A stretch of 64,000 nt of DNA, taken from Gari tellinella. Taxonomy: Eukaryota > Mollusca > Bivalvia > Cardiida > Psammobiidae. Shown here piece by piece: positions 32,346-44,764 of the stretch. The notes under the pieces were generated by a model. That model did not search any database. It had not been told where the DNA came from and saw nothing but the letters and a program-made list of their open reading frames with translations. The stretch is from NCBI GenBank assembly GCA_922989275.2, contig OV277872.1, positions 31,723,619 through 31,787,618 of the forward strand. Reading direction: 5' to 3'. Position 1 is the stretch's first letter. Every line of letters starts with the position of its first letter. A program made the translations under genes and the position numbers.

Positions 32346-32569
32346 TAAATTTAAAGCATTAAAACATTGTACAAATAACGAAATAATTGCAGTTTGTGTG
32401 CACTTTTTTCCACCAAAACATAACGTTGTTTATTGTAACGTCATCACAAATAATGTCATTTAAGTACCCGCGTCACGCAGTACTTGTGGTTAAGCTTGGC
32501 AACGTGGTATTTTGGATAGAGTGATTCTCCATTGGGAAAATCCCTATCCAATATAGGCGAAAATGGGAG

Positions 32570-33600
32570 AAATCAATATTCCAAATAGAGAATTAAAATA
32601 CCATTAAATCAAAACAATGCTCTTATTAGTATTTCAACCTCAAATGGCTCTTTTCAAAGAAAATGGACCTTTGAGGTCGAAATATAATATAAAACAATGT
32701 TTTTATTTGAAACTAAACACACCAACACATACAAAAATGTATTGATTTTTTCATTTGTCAAGTTCAGAAAGGCAACTAGACTTCAGTCTGATCAGACGGC
32801 GAGGTATTTTATTCGCCTTTAAACTCATTGCCCCATTGATACACATCTTTTCGTCTTTAATGTATTCCTCAAATGATGCAAATAAATAAACCTTTTTACA
32901 GTCATGAATATGCGTCATTAGAAATATTTTCTGTATCCCAGCAGTTGGTAGCTTAAAGCAGCCTGAATGTAGAAAACCGAGTTAAAGTTGTCACCTGTCT
33001 TCAAACTATATGCAGCCCATAGGGTAATGGGTAAGTGCTGTTTTTGTGTAGTTTCACAACGGATAAAAAGTACATAACAAATTTACACTTTCCTTCAATG
33101 TTGCGTAAGCAAAATATGACATGTTAAATCTATAAACTAAGACAGTGTTACGAAATTGAAAAGTTCCTAGCAATCTATGATGCTATGAATGCCATGACGT
33201 TGGACATGAGTCATTTTACATGATACGGCAGTGCTTGAAAACACCTTTTTCTACATTTTCCTTACATTTCTTTCGCTTGGTATAGCAGGACATCACAAGA
33301 AATTTGTGCCAGAGGTCTCAAATTAAAGTAATAGACGATTTTTGAATGTGACTTCACGCTTATTTAACAAACAGAATCCGCAAACCCCATAGGGCGAAGC
33401 CACAGCGCAGCCAGTCATTACTATGTATGATTAATCAATAGGGGAGTTTCTACACCAACGACAACTTGACTCAGACTGCATTTCAATAGAATAGTGAAAC
33501 AGACTAGAAATCCAGTATCTGCGACAATGATCACAATCCAAAACGCTTAATTTCAACTGTTTCAACTCTTTGTAACTCTTGTGGGTAAATATGTTTACTG
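32570..33600. other. No gene; family D scrap near 32800-33040
   Basis: Words GCTTTAAT...TATTCCTC and GCTTAAAGCAGCCTGAATG belong to family D. CATAGGGTAATGGG near 33018 may be its right end. The rest is unassigned. Confidence 0.4.
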
Positions 33601-33603
33601 GTA

Positions 33604-33839
33604 CAGTGGAGAATGTGTTATTCTTTCCCAATAAACGCGTTTACGCTAAAACTATTATTTCCAATACAAACAGTTTGGAGCCAGATCAGACGCCGGGTAA
33701 CCCGGCGTCTGATCTGGCTCCAAACTGTTTGCCACCAAGATAAACATGAAATATCAGAATTGTCCAAAAATTGTTCTTTTGTACGTTTTAGTGCTTTGCG
33801 TTTGCGTTTAAACGGGAAAGAATAACAGATTCCCCACTG
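33604..33839 (+). mobile_element. Family A MITE
   Basis: Complete, TA-flanked. The hairpin arms match perfectly here (GATCTGGCTCC on the right rather than GATCAGGCTCC). Lacks one TGCGTACGTT unit. Confidence 0.93.
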
Positions 33840-33916
33840 TATATCATTTTAAATACCGAAACATGAACCAGTCTTCTTTGAATTATGGGTAGTTTATTGA
33901 ATATTGCTCAAATTTA

Positions 33917-33984
33917 GCAAACAGAGTTAATCCTGATTAGAGGGCTCCTATAGGAGCCCTCTGATCTGGGTCTACACTGTTTGC
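33917..33984. repeat. Hairpin core, CTCCTATAGGAG variant
   Basis: GCAAACAGAGTTAATCCTGAT...GAGGGCTCCTATAGGAGCCC...GATCTGGGTCTACACTGTTTGC. The outer arms have diverged while the inner stem is perfect. Confidence 0.75.
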
Positions 33985-34133
33985 AAATGTATTAAGCATA
34001 TTTTAAACAGGTCCATGGTGTTGAAAGAGTTAAGAATGATGCGATATGGACGTCTGTAACACTTTGCTGACTGCAAATTATATAGAATTTTTTTTTAAAA
34101 CCTATTGATAGAGTGTCAAACTGTTTGGTGGTA

Positions 34134-34379
34134 CAGTGGAGAATGTGTTATTCTATCCCAATAAACGCGTTTACTCTAAAACTATTATTCGCAGTGCAAA
34201 CAGTTTGGAGCCAGATCAGACGCCGGGTAACCCGGCGTCTGATCAGGCTCCAAACTGTTTGCCACGAAGATAAACATGAAATATCAGAATTGTCCAAAAG
34301 TTGTTCTTTTCTACGTTTTAGTGCTTTGCGTTTGCGTACGTTTGCGTTTAAACGGGAAAGAATAACAGATTCTCCACTG
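34134..34379 (+). mobile_element. Family A MITE
   Basis: Complete, TA-flanked, full hairpin. The text before it (GTGTCAAACTGTTTGGTGG) and after it (TGACGTGTCATCTGAATC) suggest it broke a family B hairpin. Confidence 0.93.
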
Positions 34380-34546
34380 TACATGACGTGTCATCTGAAT
34401 CAAAATTGTTTGCAGCTCTTATCGCAATATAATACTGAGCCAGTACTATGTCGAATGTTAACACCTCGCTGTCATGACGGTATCAATCTTAAATAATTGT
34501 CTTCTGCTTCTACTTCATAAATTTGCACTGTATGTATTTTGATTAA

Positions 34547-34790
34547 CCCATTACCCCATAGCATGTTTCTAGTATTGGAGATAGGTGACCACTTAAAGTT
34601 GGCTGAAAGTAAAGCAGAATGCGCCCTAAGGCGCATTCTGCTTTACTTTCAGCCTGCTTTAAGTTAACACCTGCTAGAATTAAGAAAATATTCATTCTAA
34701 TACATATTTATGACTGTATAGATTGGAATTATTTTCTTCCGCGGGGGATTAAATGGAATGCGCTAAAAGGCGCGTCTATAAGGTAAAAGG
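34547..34790. mobile_element. Family D MITE
   Basis: TTAA then CCCATTACCCCATAGC at the left and GGTAAAAGG then TTAA at the right. Its inner palindrome is the best preserved of the family (GCTGAAAGTAAAGCAGAATG ... mirror, centre GCGCCCTAAGGCGC). Confidence 0.88.
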
Positions 34791-34794
34791 TTAA

Positions 34795-34925
34795 GAACTA
34801 TTGCTATGAGTGTCAAACAGTTTGGATCTTGATCAAACGCCGCGTGACTCGACCTCTGATTAGAATCCAAACTGTTTACAAGATACCGTTGCTCTCCAGG
34901 TAAGCCAGTGAAGGGATTAATGCTC
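34795..34925 (-). mobile_element. Family B remnant
   Basis: GAGTGTCAAACAGTTTGGATC with hairpin centre GCCGCGTGACTCGACC, ending GTGAAGGGATTAA. Confidence 0.6.
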
Positions 34926-35051
34926 CCAATTTCCTTTATTCCGTCTCTCACCGTAATACTGTCTGTTCTATAGTAGCCGTCTGCAATACAAGTATGTCCA
35001 ATAAGTGTTTTTATAGAAATCTTCCTCTCATTAACAAGTATAAATGTGACT

Positions 35052-35932
35052 TAAAGTCTTTTCTGCGGCAAGGTATTTCACATCGATGTGATTTACAGAC
35101 TTCGTAAGATTCTTGGACATATACATTTTCAAAACCTATTTGTGAAACGTATTAGATTTTTCCTCAAAAAAGATTATGATCCAACTATATTGCTGCGCAC
35201 TTCACGTTTTGTTATCGATCAATCTACAATTGATAACTATGCTTTCCTCTTTGGTTGTGCGACGACAGACAGGGCTTAGCACTACATGGTGATGTATCTC
35301 TAAAGCCGTCCTTAACCGGGAGAGTTTTATCGGATTTTCGTGCTTTGATTTTTCTCTCCCTCTCTGTCGTACTCTGGACCCTTCCATGTCTTACAGTTAC
35401 TCGTAACTACAGACTAGTCGCTTGAGTACAATTTGACCGTTGCCATAGTGGGTTATTTTGAACACGGGCTTGAATGTTTAATTCTTTCCCGTGTTACTAA
35501 TGATCTTGTCATAGACTTTTTGTTAAATGTTTTACATGTATTTACTTACTGTGCTGGCGGTCTTTTTGATTGTGAGGTTGTGGAACAGGGTTTATATTTT
35601 ATGTACACTGTTCGTCTTTATAGGTGAATATAGGAGATAAGTGTGAGGTTGGGCGCCCCTAAACCCAGGTTTAACCCCCCAGTGGTAGTTAATGATTAAT
35701 TTATAATTAATTATTGATTGCTGCTGACCGTACCAAGGCGGGCTCCTATGTTCACTTTGCTTTATGTTTGTCTTGCGTGTTGTTTTCTATTTAGTGAGTA
35801 GATGAAGGAATGGGATTGTGCGTGTGTGTGTGTGTTTGTTATGGTATGACTGTGTGTGTGTTCTGCTTGAGAGGTGGGTGTATTGTTTGTGTTGCGTTTC
35901 CGGCTTAAGTCTTTCGTATTTATTTAAAGTTC
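35052..35932 (+). repeat. Retroelement-like 3' end, longer copy
   Basis: 35274-35932 repeats in inverted orientation at 44108-44764, and its last 50 bases at 6411-6467. All three end at CTTTCGTATTTATTT while their starts differ, the mark of 5'-truncated non-LTR elements. Upstream (35054-35279) a 75-codon open frame (GKVFHIDVIYRLRKILGHIH ...) ends at TAG exactly where the shared part begins; it could be the C terminus of the element's protein. No reverse transcriptase motif is visible. Confidence 0.65.
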
Positions 35933-37072
35933 AACAAACAAAAGTACGAGAAGCATAGCCTCTTGGTACAGATAAGTCACTTGGCGCTTGGTCAGCATCT
36001 TCAATGTTTTCAAATATAAGCAAAGTCGCGATTGACAGGGACAGAATCAATATAATATACAGTTCCAGTATGGCAAACACATACATATGACTCATTTTGT
36101 AGACAACATTTTAAAGCAAACATTCAGTATAAGATATGTGAATATATCCAAGTAAAAATAATCACAATGTCAAAACGTGTAGGGCCTTAACCCATTTATA
36201 CCTAGATCTTGCAACTGACCCTCCTTGCGTGATTGATGGAAGATTTCAGTATAGATATACAATTGTGATTTCTGTAAAATGCGGTGTTGTCCCGTACAAC
36301 AGAACATTAAATATAAATAGCAAATATAATTTGCGCAATTGTTGTCGAAAGAAAACTATTCCAAATTTCATAATCGAATATAATACTGAAGAAGAAATAT
36401 TCCTTTTATATAAGTGCATACATTGAAATAGCGATCACATTAGCTTAAAGCATACTTTCAAATTTACGTTACTTTTTACATCTATTTTGAAATATATCAC
36501 GCTGTGCATTTGTATTTAATAATGTTCTTAATTGACAGACCGATTACAAGTGCACGTGTTTAATTTGTAATTAATCTGTACATGCATCTGCCAAAGGGTA
36601 ATTAGTTGCATCTTTTACTGGAGAGAGACCAGCATTCTTGGAATAGCAAACAATAACATTTTGAATGCAGGACTAACTTGTTTTGCCATTTGAATGCAGG
36701 ACTAACTTGTATTGCCATTTGCATACAAGTTGGATCGGTTCCCAGAGGATATTTACCACTTCTGTTCTTGAATAACAAATGTGCATAGTTTGTAAATAGC
36801 ATAGATTCTGATCAGAAGGTTCCTAACTGAGGTCTGTGATGGAGACATCTTTCAGGAGCTCTCTGAGTAGGGTCTCCACTGATTTTTCTTTTATTATTTT
36901 CTGACATATATTTGTAAACAGTCCTTCACAATCAATCAAAAATGCAACACATATGAGGTAGACCCATTCATTGTCATGTCGTCATCTGATTTTAACAATT
37001 GTCATGTGCTTTTATTTCTAAGATTTGAATTTCAGATATTCTTACTGAATAACAAGGGAAATCAGTATACAG
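35933..37072. other. No gene; 30-bp direct repeat at 36660-36720
   Basis: TTTGAATGCAGGACTAACTT occurs twice in a row. A worn hairpin core (GATTCTGATCAGAAGG) is near 36805. Confidence 0.45.
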
Positions 37073-37075
37073 ATA

Positions 37076-37322
37076 CAAGTGGAGAATCTGTTATTCTTTC
37101 CCAATAAACGCGTTTACGCTAAAACTATTATTTGCAGTGCAAACAGTTTGGAGCCAGATCAGACACCGGGTAACCCGGCGTCTGATCAGGCTCCAAACTG
37201 TTTGCCACCAAGATAAACATGAAATATCAGAATTGTCCAAAAGTTGTTCTTTTCTACGTTTTAGCGCTTTGCGTTTGCGTACGTTGGCGTTTAAACGGGA
37301 AAGAATAACAGATTCTCCACTG
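37076..37322 (+). mobile_element. Family A MITE
   Basis: Starts CAAGTGGAGAATCTG (one base extra), ends TTCTCCACTG/TA. Full hairpin. Confidence 0.92.
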
Positions 37323-37479
37323 TAAAACACTTTGAATCCTGATGAGACGCCGTGTTATTCGGCGGCTAATCAGGATCAAAACGTTTTGACAATAACTTTT
37401 TCACTCTGGATAAGATAATGAAAGGAATAACATTGGACAGGATGCAAGTCATTGGTACTCGGATCGTTCAACTGTAAAC

Positions 37480-37725
37480 AAAAACATATGAGCCGTGTCA
37501 TGACAAAACCTGCCTTATTGCAGGGCAACATTGTACAGACTAAGCACCTTTATAATCACAGGCTCTGTATCTGAATAAGTCTACACTGCTAAATACCGTA
37601 TACAATACAGCTACATGAAATGCTTTAGATGCATGTTGGGGTCCAACAGTGGCGGCTGACCTTGATCTACACTGTTTGAAATGCAATAAGGCAGGTTATG
37701 TCATGGCACGGCTCATATCAAAGAA
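37480..37725. mobile_element. MITE with ATGAGCCGTGTCATGACA termini, intact copy
   Basis: The left end mirrors TGTCATGGCACGGCTCAT at the right; AAACCTGCCTTATTGCA pairs with TGCAATAAGGCAGGTT. The interior includes the uninterrupted site matching the insertion point at 23744. Confidence 0.82.
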
Positions 37726-37739
37726 ACTGACAAATGATT

Positions 37740-38510
37740 ATTTCAGCAGACAATGATAATTAAATCTTTTTCAGTCCTCTCTTTATTTTTAAAAGATGTG
37801 TAAAAATGCAAAATGATGGTTTTCTATGAATAATCGAGAGAAAAGTAGATGAATAAGGGTATTTAAAACGTAAGTTTTTATTGTTTCCTATTTCGAGATG
37901 ATTAGTGATTGGTTCATCTGAAAGTGAGAAAGATACTGGTTTGTGTAGAAGCGTTTCATAAATAAGGTACAACAAAGGCAGTGTAGATGTATTATGTCAT
38001 TGAACTTTCGGTATATTAGAAATCCTATCCCAGTACTTAACGGGTTAGACTAGCGGCTGCTTAAAGCGGGTGAAGCAAGCTAATAACAAAATACCCTGAA
38101 ACATGTACCCTGAAACATATTTCAATTTTAATTACATACACACTTCGTTAAGTCGTGTCTACTATCGGTAGGTCTTTAAACTTGTAAGATAAGTTTAGGT
38201 AATACTGAATGCTTTTTTATATGAGCTATTTTTTATTTCTTATTTTTTTTGTGGGGGGGGTATTTTAAATCAATCGAACTCATCAGAGCTAATCGGTAAT
38301 CAATTTGCGCACAAGTTGTTAGCAGCGAACGACCCAGTATGTTTCGCTATAAAATATGAAAGTAAATGTCATATCAATTAGTGTATGTTAAATATGTAAC
38401 CTATTGACGCCTGCACATGTACCAGTACTTGTTTAGTTTGATTGATTGAGTTGGGTTTTACGGCACCGCGACACATGAAATGGTCATATGGCGCCGATAC
38501 TTGTTTAGAT
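37740..38510. other. No gene; repeat scrap at 38440-38500
   Basis: GGGTTTTACGGCACCGCGAC matches 3058-3078. A CATGTACCCTGAAACAT duplication is at 38100-38120. Confidence 0.4.
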
Positions 38511-38512
38511 TA

Positions 38513-38758
38513 CAGTGGAGAATCTGTTTTTCTTTCCCAATAAAGGCGTTTACGCTAAAACTATTATTTGCAATGCAAACAGTTTGGAGCCAGATCAGAC
38601 GCCGGGTAACCCGGCGTCTGATCAGGCTCCAAACTGTTTGCCACCAAGATAAACATGAAATATCAGAATTGTCAAAAAGTTGTACTATTCTACGTTTTAG
38701 TGTTTTGCGTTTGCGTATGTTTGCGTTTAAACGGGAAAGAATAACAGATTCTTCACTG
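38513..38758 (+). mobile_element. Family A MITE
   Basis: Complete, TA-flanked, full hairpin. Confidence 0.93.
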
Positions 38759-38759
38759 T

Positions 38760-39420
38760 AACCCATTTAACTATTTCGCTTCAATAATAAAGAAGCTTCT
38801 TCAGTGACACTATGATCTGAGTCTAACATAACTCTTTCACTGTCAACGGCGCCAATGGGCGACTTTGCAAACAATAGGTGATCTGAAGTTGTTGCTTGAA
38901 TCATCAAACCTGTTCCTTCGAATGGGCAATTCTAGTTTCAATTGAATTGAAGAACACATTTATATATGGGGTTGTTATAACAATATATTTCAAACTTAAA
39001 AACAGTGTCTTGGAGGTAGCGGATGTTTGGTTAAGGAGTGCTAGCGAGGAAATTAATTTAATGAAATCTAAAAATTCAAAACTTTATCTATCCCAGTTTT
39101 GTCTGTTTGTTTTGTATATACGTCGGTGCAAATGCGCGTAAGTTTGACGTCAATACTATCAAATCTCAGACTAGTTCAATCAATGTTTATAAGTTATTTT
39201 TTCTCTCCATTATTGTTTGTGTTTGTTTAAAGACCTAGAACAGTGTTAGTAGCTTCCATCTGAACTCACACCGATAGTCTAGGCATCGTAATCGTTTACC
39301 TTTCGAGCGTTCTTTCTATTTGATAAATTTTAATTGTAACAAATATTCGATGTAGTCCTAGAGTCTATGTAGGTGTATTCATCTGATCAAAGTTGAGACA
39401 TTTATACAAACAGTAACACG
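38760..39420. other. No feature seen
   Basis: AT-rich; the ORF at 38896-39141 is not supported. Confidence 0.4.
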
Positions 39421-39424
39421 GATG

Positions 39425-39680
39425 GTCCATTATTGTTTGCCACTTAATATATTTTTAATTTTGAAGACCGGTGACCACTTAAAGCATGTTGAAAATAAAG
39501 TAGAGTTGGCCGTAAGGTGCATTCTTCAATTATTGCAGCCTAATTTAAGCTACCATCGACCCAAATAAGCAAACATTTCTGATGGTACATGTTCATGATT
39601 ATATAAATTGGAAATGTTTTCTTCAGTGGATGAATTAATTGAATGCGCTAAATATGGCTTCTATGAGGGAATGGGTTATG
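39425..39680. mobile_element. Family D MITE, diverged
   Basis: GACCACTTAAAGCATGTTGAAAAT, GTGCATTCTTC and GAATGCGCTAAATATGG...GAATGGGTTA. Confidence 0.55.
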
Positions 39681-40037
39681 TCGGTATTACCGGTTATACT
39701 TCTATAATTGTATGAAGTTAAAATGAATTCACATAAATTGTAGAAAACTGATTCACATCCATGAACTAAATGCAGTATAAAAGAGCTTCTGTCCTTTTTG
39801 GTGTCCTGTACTAAGCTATCATTAGACTAACGCAATCGGTACTTTCGTTCTAAACTGTTTACAGTGTATATCAGCTACTTATTGTCCGATTTTTCTGACT
39901 TGTCAGAGTTCTATTTAGAACATAATAGTTAATAATGATAAAGAGATAACAGGGTAACACCGGATCTATATAGTGGTACTATTTCCAACTTGAGATAAGC
40001 ATGATCCTCGTTCAGCGCGAGACAGCTGCGCTAATTT

Positions 40038-40257
40038 TACTGATATGTTATTCATTCTCAATAAACGTGTTACATGTAATGCTAAAACTTTTATGTCCAT
40101 TGCAAACAGGTTAGAGCCAGATCATACGCCGGTCACCCGGCGTCTGATCAGGCTCCAACATGTTTGACACCCATATTAAAAAGTGAAAATTAATTATCTA
40201 CAGTTTAGTGCATTGTGTTTGCGTTTATTCGGGAAATAATAATGTCTTCGCTACTGT
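40038..40257 (+). mobile_element. Family A MITE, diverged
   Basis: Left terminus lost; CTCAATAAACGTG, hairpin 40102-40171 (CATACGCCGGTCACCCGGCG), TCGCTACTG/TA. Confidence 0.78.
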
Positions 40258-40748
40258 ACATTACGCTCAATGAATACAGCTTCCATACCCCTGGCTGACC
40301 GTACGTAAATCAACGAGTACGGTGAGCATCCCTTTTGAAATTTTAGAATGTTCCAATCTGAAAATAACTCTGACAGGTCAGAAGAAAACCCTAACAACAT
40401 AAACTTAAGTATGTCGAACCGTCATTGTTGCAGTAGTAAACACTTTACGTGAATTACAATGCTGTTCAATGCCTTCAGTGTCGGCTATCGTTCTCATGCC
40501 AGATTTAATCATTTAATTAAAGACCGTGATGTTTAAACATATGCCTATCGGTAGTTTTAAATTACCAGCTTCTCACCTTCATTGTAAACACAACAAAAAC
40601 ATATGCCGAGAGCAAGATTCCGTCACTTTAGCGCCAAAAAGGCGCTAAAAGTTTTCCTGGCGTACTAAATGCGTGCATGCTTCTACGCTTATGTCCATTG
40701 GTAGCAGTTTTCAGCTAATTCAGACGGCGATTAGTCTTCAAACTGAAT

Positions 40749-40812
40749 GACAAACAGTGTAGACCCTGAACAGACTACTCCTTCAGGAGTAGTCTGATCA
40801 GGGTCTACACTG
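40749..40812. repeat. Hairpin core, CTCCTTCAGGAG variant
   Basis: ACAAACAGTGTAGACCCTGAAC...GACTACTCCTTCAGGAGTAGTC...GATCAGGGTCTACACTGTT. Arms match over about 30 bases. Confidence 0.82.
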
Positions 40813-40819
40813 TTAGCTC

Positions 40820-41920
40820 GGTCTGTCTGTCCCATAATACTTAGGGTTATTACGATAAAAGTTAACTTTACAATAATAGGTCACATTCTATTTTCACGAG
40901 CTTAAGTTCGACAAAAGTTATCAAGATAAAAGTTCGACGACTGTACATAGAATAGGAAACCAAGCCAGCAGTTTCTGTATAATTCAGTTACCACAAATAT
41001 ATCAACACATCGTCAATATTGTCAAAACATGTGTTGATCTGCTTTTTAATCATGTTTAATTTCATTTAAACCGTCAATATTAACGTCTTCTCCAAAAGTA
41101 TTCACGGTTAATATTTTTTGTTTGATCTCATAAAATAGGTGCAATATATTGCACTTTTACAATACAGTGCAAAATGAGACAACAGTCGTCGTCTTTTCAG
41201 GATCAAAAAGTTTGAAGTTTGAAACTTGTAGCGATATTGCTATTGAAATTTAACAATAATGCAAATGACAGAGTTACATAAAAATACTAAGTTGCAACCA
41301 GATGACATATAAACTCAGCACTTATGCTAGACGGAACAGCAAACATAATTATATGCGCTGAATTGCAGTGTCACCTGTCATTACGATGTATATCTTTATC
41401 TTTCATTGATGCGTTATATACATACAAACTTGATTGTATATTTCACCTCAGACAATAAGTTGCATACAGCTCTATGATTATCTCCTTTAAATATACTGTA
41501 GCAGTTCTCGTCCCGAGTAACACTCTTTATACACCTTTCACCATGCACACACAGTCGAGAAATAATTATTATCAGTACTCTCAGGTACATGTATATCAAT
41601 ATAACGTTCTTGGAAGAAGTGCTCCGAATGAAACTTCGGTACAATTGAACACTAATACTATAAGGAAAACTGTGTTATATATGTTTTAGTTGGTCTTGAG
41701 CAATAATTTAAGTTTAATATAATGTTATTATAAAATTAAACATAATGTGCACTTTGCATGAGTGGACGAGTAAAGACACTGAATCTTCCAATTATACCAA
41801 TTGCTGAACATGTTATATGTAGCTACAAACTGATATACACTGTATACGAAAATAAGAAAGTATGTGTCATAGAAATACGGGTGTGGTTTAAATACTTAAT
41901 TTGGAAAGTAAACACACTGT
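40820..41920. other. No gene; family G scrap at 40855-40950
   Basis: CGAGCTTAAGTTCGAC and AAGTTCGACGACTG/TA are family G ends. The rest is AT-rich. Confidence 0.4.
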
Positions 41921-41922
41921 TA

Positions 41923-42120
41923 TTTGAAAATGTTATGTGATAAATAAAATCTCACATTCGTGCTCATTACTTATCATTTTTAATAAAGGAGTGGACTAAA
42001 ATAATTTGTCGCGAGCCTTGGCGATCGTCATATTAATTATAGTCAATAGGTTTATATAAAAAACGATGATAAGTAATGAGCACGAATGTTAGATTCTACT
42101 TACCATATAACAATTTCAAA
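41923..42120. mobile_element. Foldback element, about 198 bp
   Basis: Outer arms of about 54 bases: TTTGAAAATGTTATGTGATA...TCATTACTTATCA and their mirror, with about eight mismatches. The loop is about 90 bp. Confidence 0.75.
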
Positions 42121-42869
42121 CACATGCAGCGCTTGTGAACGAATAGGTTAGACTTGTCCCCAAACAGCGATGTTTCAATAGAGGAATACAATATTTATAT
42201 AATGGCTTTAAGTCACCCACAGACCGCAAGTTATGCGATAAAGTGTGATTACGTGAGCCTCTCCTATAGCACATGTATCCCAATGCCAGAGGCATTTCTA
42301 GAAACCTAGCCTTTGAATATAAATTCGATGGAAAAACATCTTTAATAATTGAGAACATTCTAGCCCAGGCGCATTTTTTTCATTTTCATCTACATTTGGT
42401 CAATAAATTTAGCTAAATCTGAAGTTGCTAGCAACGAAGTTTATTTTGGTGTTTATCAGGCTATAAGGTTGATAAGGTAATCTCCATTGGCAGTTTGAGC
42501 GCTCACGATGCCAAGAAAGTAATTTAACAGATGAATAATTTAAACATTCACAGCCAATCAGCACCCAATCTACTGAATAGAGAGATGTGCTGGTAAAACA
42601 AGAGACTAAATATAGACTAGACAGAAACTTGTTCAGACACCTGGTGATTAGGATTAAATGTTTGCGATGCAGTAATTAATATATACATGAAGAATTGGGA
42701 AGAGCGAATATCCAGTAAGGATATAGGCATAATAGGACCATATACGGTTGCATTTAAAATTGGTATCGGTATTTATCGTCTATGAAGGTGGTTGTTTTAT
42801 GCAGGTCAACTTTAAATAAAACTTTCTTCCAAGAGCATTCTGTATTGCATATGTCATGCACATCACTAT

Positions 42870-43050
42870 GGTTTATCGCAATCGTCTGCATTGGTAGTGT
42901 CGTCTGCAATATTGTTAAAGTCAGCTTGAGGAATATTTTGACAGACGAAATGTCGTTTCGAGTGTCAAACAGTCACGCGGCGTCTGACCAGGATCCAAAC
43001 TGTTTGTAAAATTACCTTTAGTGTATTTGACAGCAAAAGAGTTAAAGAGT
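42870..43050 (-). mobile_element. Family B MITE, damaged
   Basis: ATCGTCTGCATTGGTAGTG, GAGTGTCAAACAGTC and the right hairpin arm CGGCGTCTGACCAGGATCC; the left arm is deleted. Confidence 0.6.
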
Positions 43051-43771
43051 CACATACACTTATTCTAGTAGGTTGCTCATGCAAAAGTTTCTGTATCTTC
43101 GCAGCAGCACATGATGTGTTCTGTTAGGAATTGGTTATTCTCCTCGTTGCAACGAAACAAGTCAAAAACGTAATTGAATACAATGAACAAAATGGTTCGT
43201 TGACGACTAATCAAATGTTAGTGGCATGGAGTTTGGAGTTTGGATCTGATTCAAACTTTTTTGGAGTATGGTTTGGTTCAAAACTGTTTGTAGTTGACTT
43301 AATTAATTTACTGTAGTATAAACATGTTTACTGGAAAAGGAGACATCGTTTCCACTGCAAATAGCATCCCGTTTCTATTTAAGGTAGCTAATCAGTCAGA
43401 TAAGCGTAAGCTTATCAACTTAATGAAGAAATTATTTAACAATAGCTCCCAATTTAATTGATTTTCTGTTGCTATTCATTTTCTATTTTTAAATGTGTTC
43501 CTTAATCTAAGTTCGTATTCATGTCATATACGAAAATGCAAAAGGTAAATATGTTTGTGTGTGACTATATGCAATATATGAAAAATGTTCAATATACTTT
43601 TACTCTGGTTATTTAAATATGAAATACGTATCTCGGCGTCTGGTCAGGATCCGACTTAGTGTATATGAACGATATCTAAGTTAAACTTATCATAGCGACC
43701 GTCCCCAAATAACGATATCCTGTCTTCCGCGACTCTGAAAAGTATTTTCATCACAGTTTCCTATCTGTTAA

Positions 43772-44013
43772 CCCACTCCATAGCCTGTTTATATTTTTTA
43801 AAAACAGATGACCACTTCAAGCAGGTTGAAAGTAAAGCAGAATGTGCCTTATGGCACATTCTGCTTTACTTTCAGCCTGCTTTAAGCTACCATGTGCTAG
43901 AATATAGAAACTATTTCTTCTGATTTTTATTTGTAACAGTATAAATTATAACTTTTTTCTTCAGTAGAGGAATAAATTAAAGGCGTAAAAAGTTGTATGT
44001 ATGGGGGAATGGG
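43772..44013. mobile_element. Family D MITE, complete
   Basis: TTAA (43768-43771) then CCCACTCCATAGCCTG, ending GGGGGAATGGG then TTAA (44014-44017). Perfect inner palindrome around GTGCCTTATGGCAC. Confidence 0.85.
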
Positions 44014-44107
44014 TTAAGAGCGCTAATAGCGTACTACCTGCCTCATGAAATTAGGTAACTTACTGCTCTCAATGTTCCCTTTCGCTAACCAATACATCTG
44101 TTTGCAA

Positions 44108-44764
44108 GAAATAAATACGAAAGACTCAAGCAGGAAACGCAACACAAACAATACACCCACCTCTCAAGCAGAACACACACACAGTCATACCATAACAAAC
44201 ACACACACACGCGCACAATCCCATTCCTTCATCTACACACTAAATAGAAAACAACACGCAAGACAAACATAAAGCAAAGTGAACATAGAAGCCCGCCTTG
44301 GTACGGTCAGCAGTAATCAATAATTAATTATAAATTAATCATTAACTACCACTGGGGGGTTAAACCTGGGTTTAGGGGCGCCCAACCTCACACTTATCTC
44401 CTATATTCACATATAAAGAAGAACAGTGTACATACAATATAAACCCTGTTCCAAAACCTCACAATCAAAAAGACCGCCAGCACAGTAAGTAAATACATGT
44501 AAAACATTTAACAAAAATTCTATGACAAGATCATTAGTAACATGGGAAAGAATTAAACATGCAAGCCCGTGTTAAAAATAACCCACTATGGCAACGGTCA
44601 AATTGTACTCAAGCGACTAGTCTGTAGTTACGAGTAACTGTAAGACATGGAAGGGTCCAGGTTACGACAGAGAGGGAGAGAAAAAACAAAGCACGAAATT
44701 CCGACATAACTCTCCCGGTTAAGGACGGCTTTAGATATACATCATCATGTAGTGCTAAGTCTGT
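44108..44764 (-). repeat. Retroelement-like 3' end, inverted partner of 35274-35932
   Basis: Read on the minus strand it starts TTAGCACTACATGATG and ends CTTTCGTATTTATTT. About 660 bp with scattered differences. Its CACACACA tract matches the GTGTGTG tract at 35820-35860. Confidence 0.85.

Noticed and set aside
35433..35627. 64-codon ORF with a hydrophobic stretch
   Set aside because: It lies within the non-coding 3' part of a repeat and is not kept in the 44-kb copy.
42116..42358. 80-codon minus-strand ORF
   Set aside because: Its end lies at the edge of a foldback element and nothing supports a gene.
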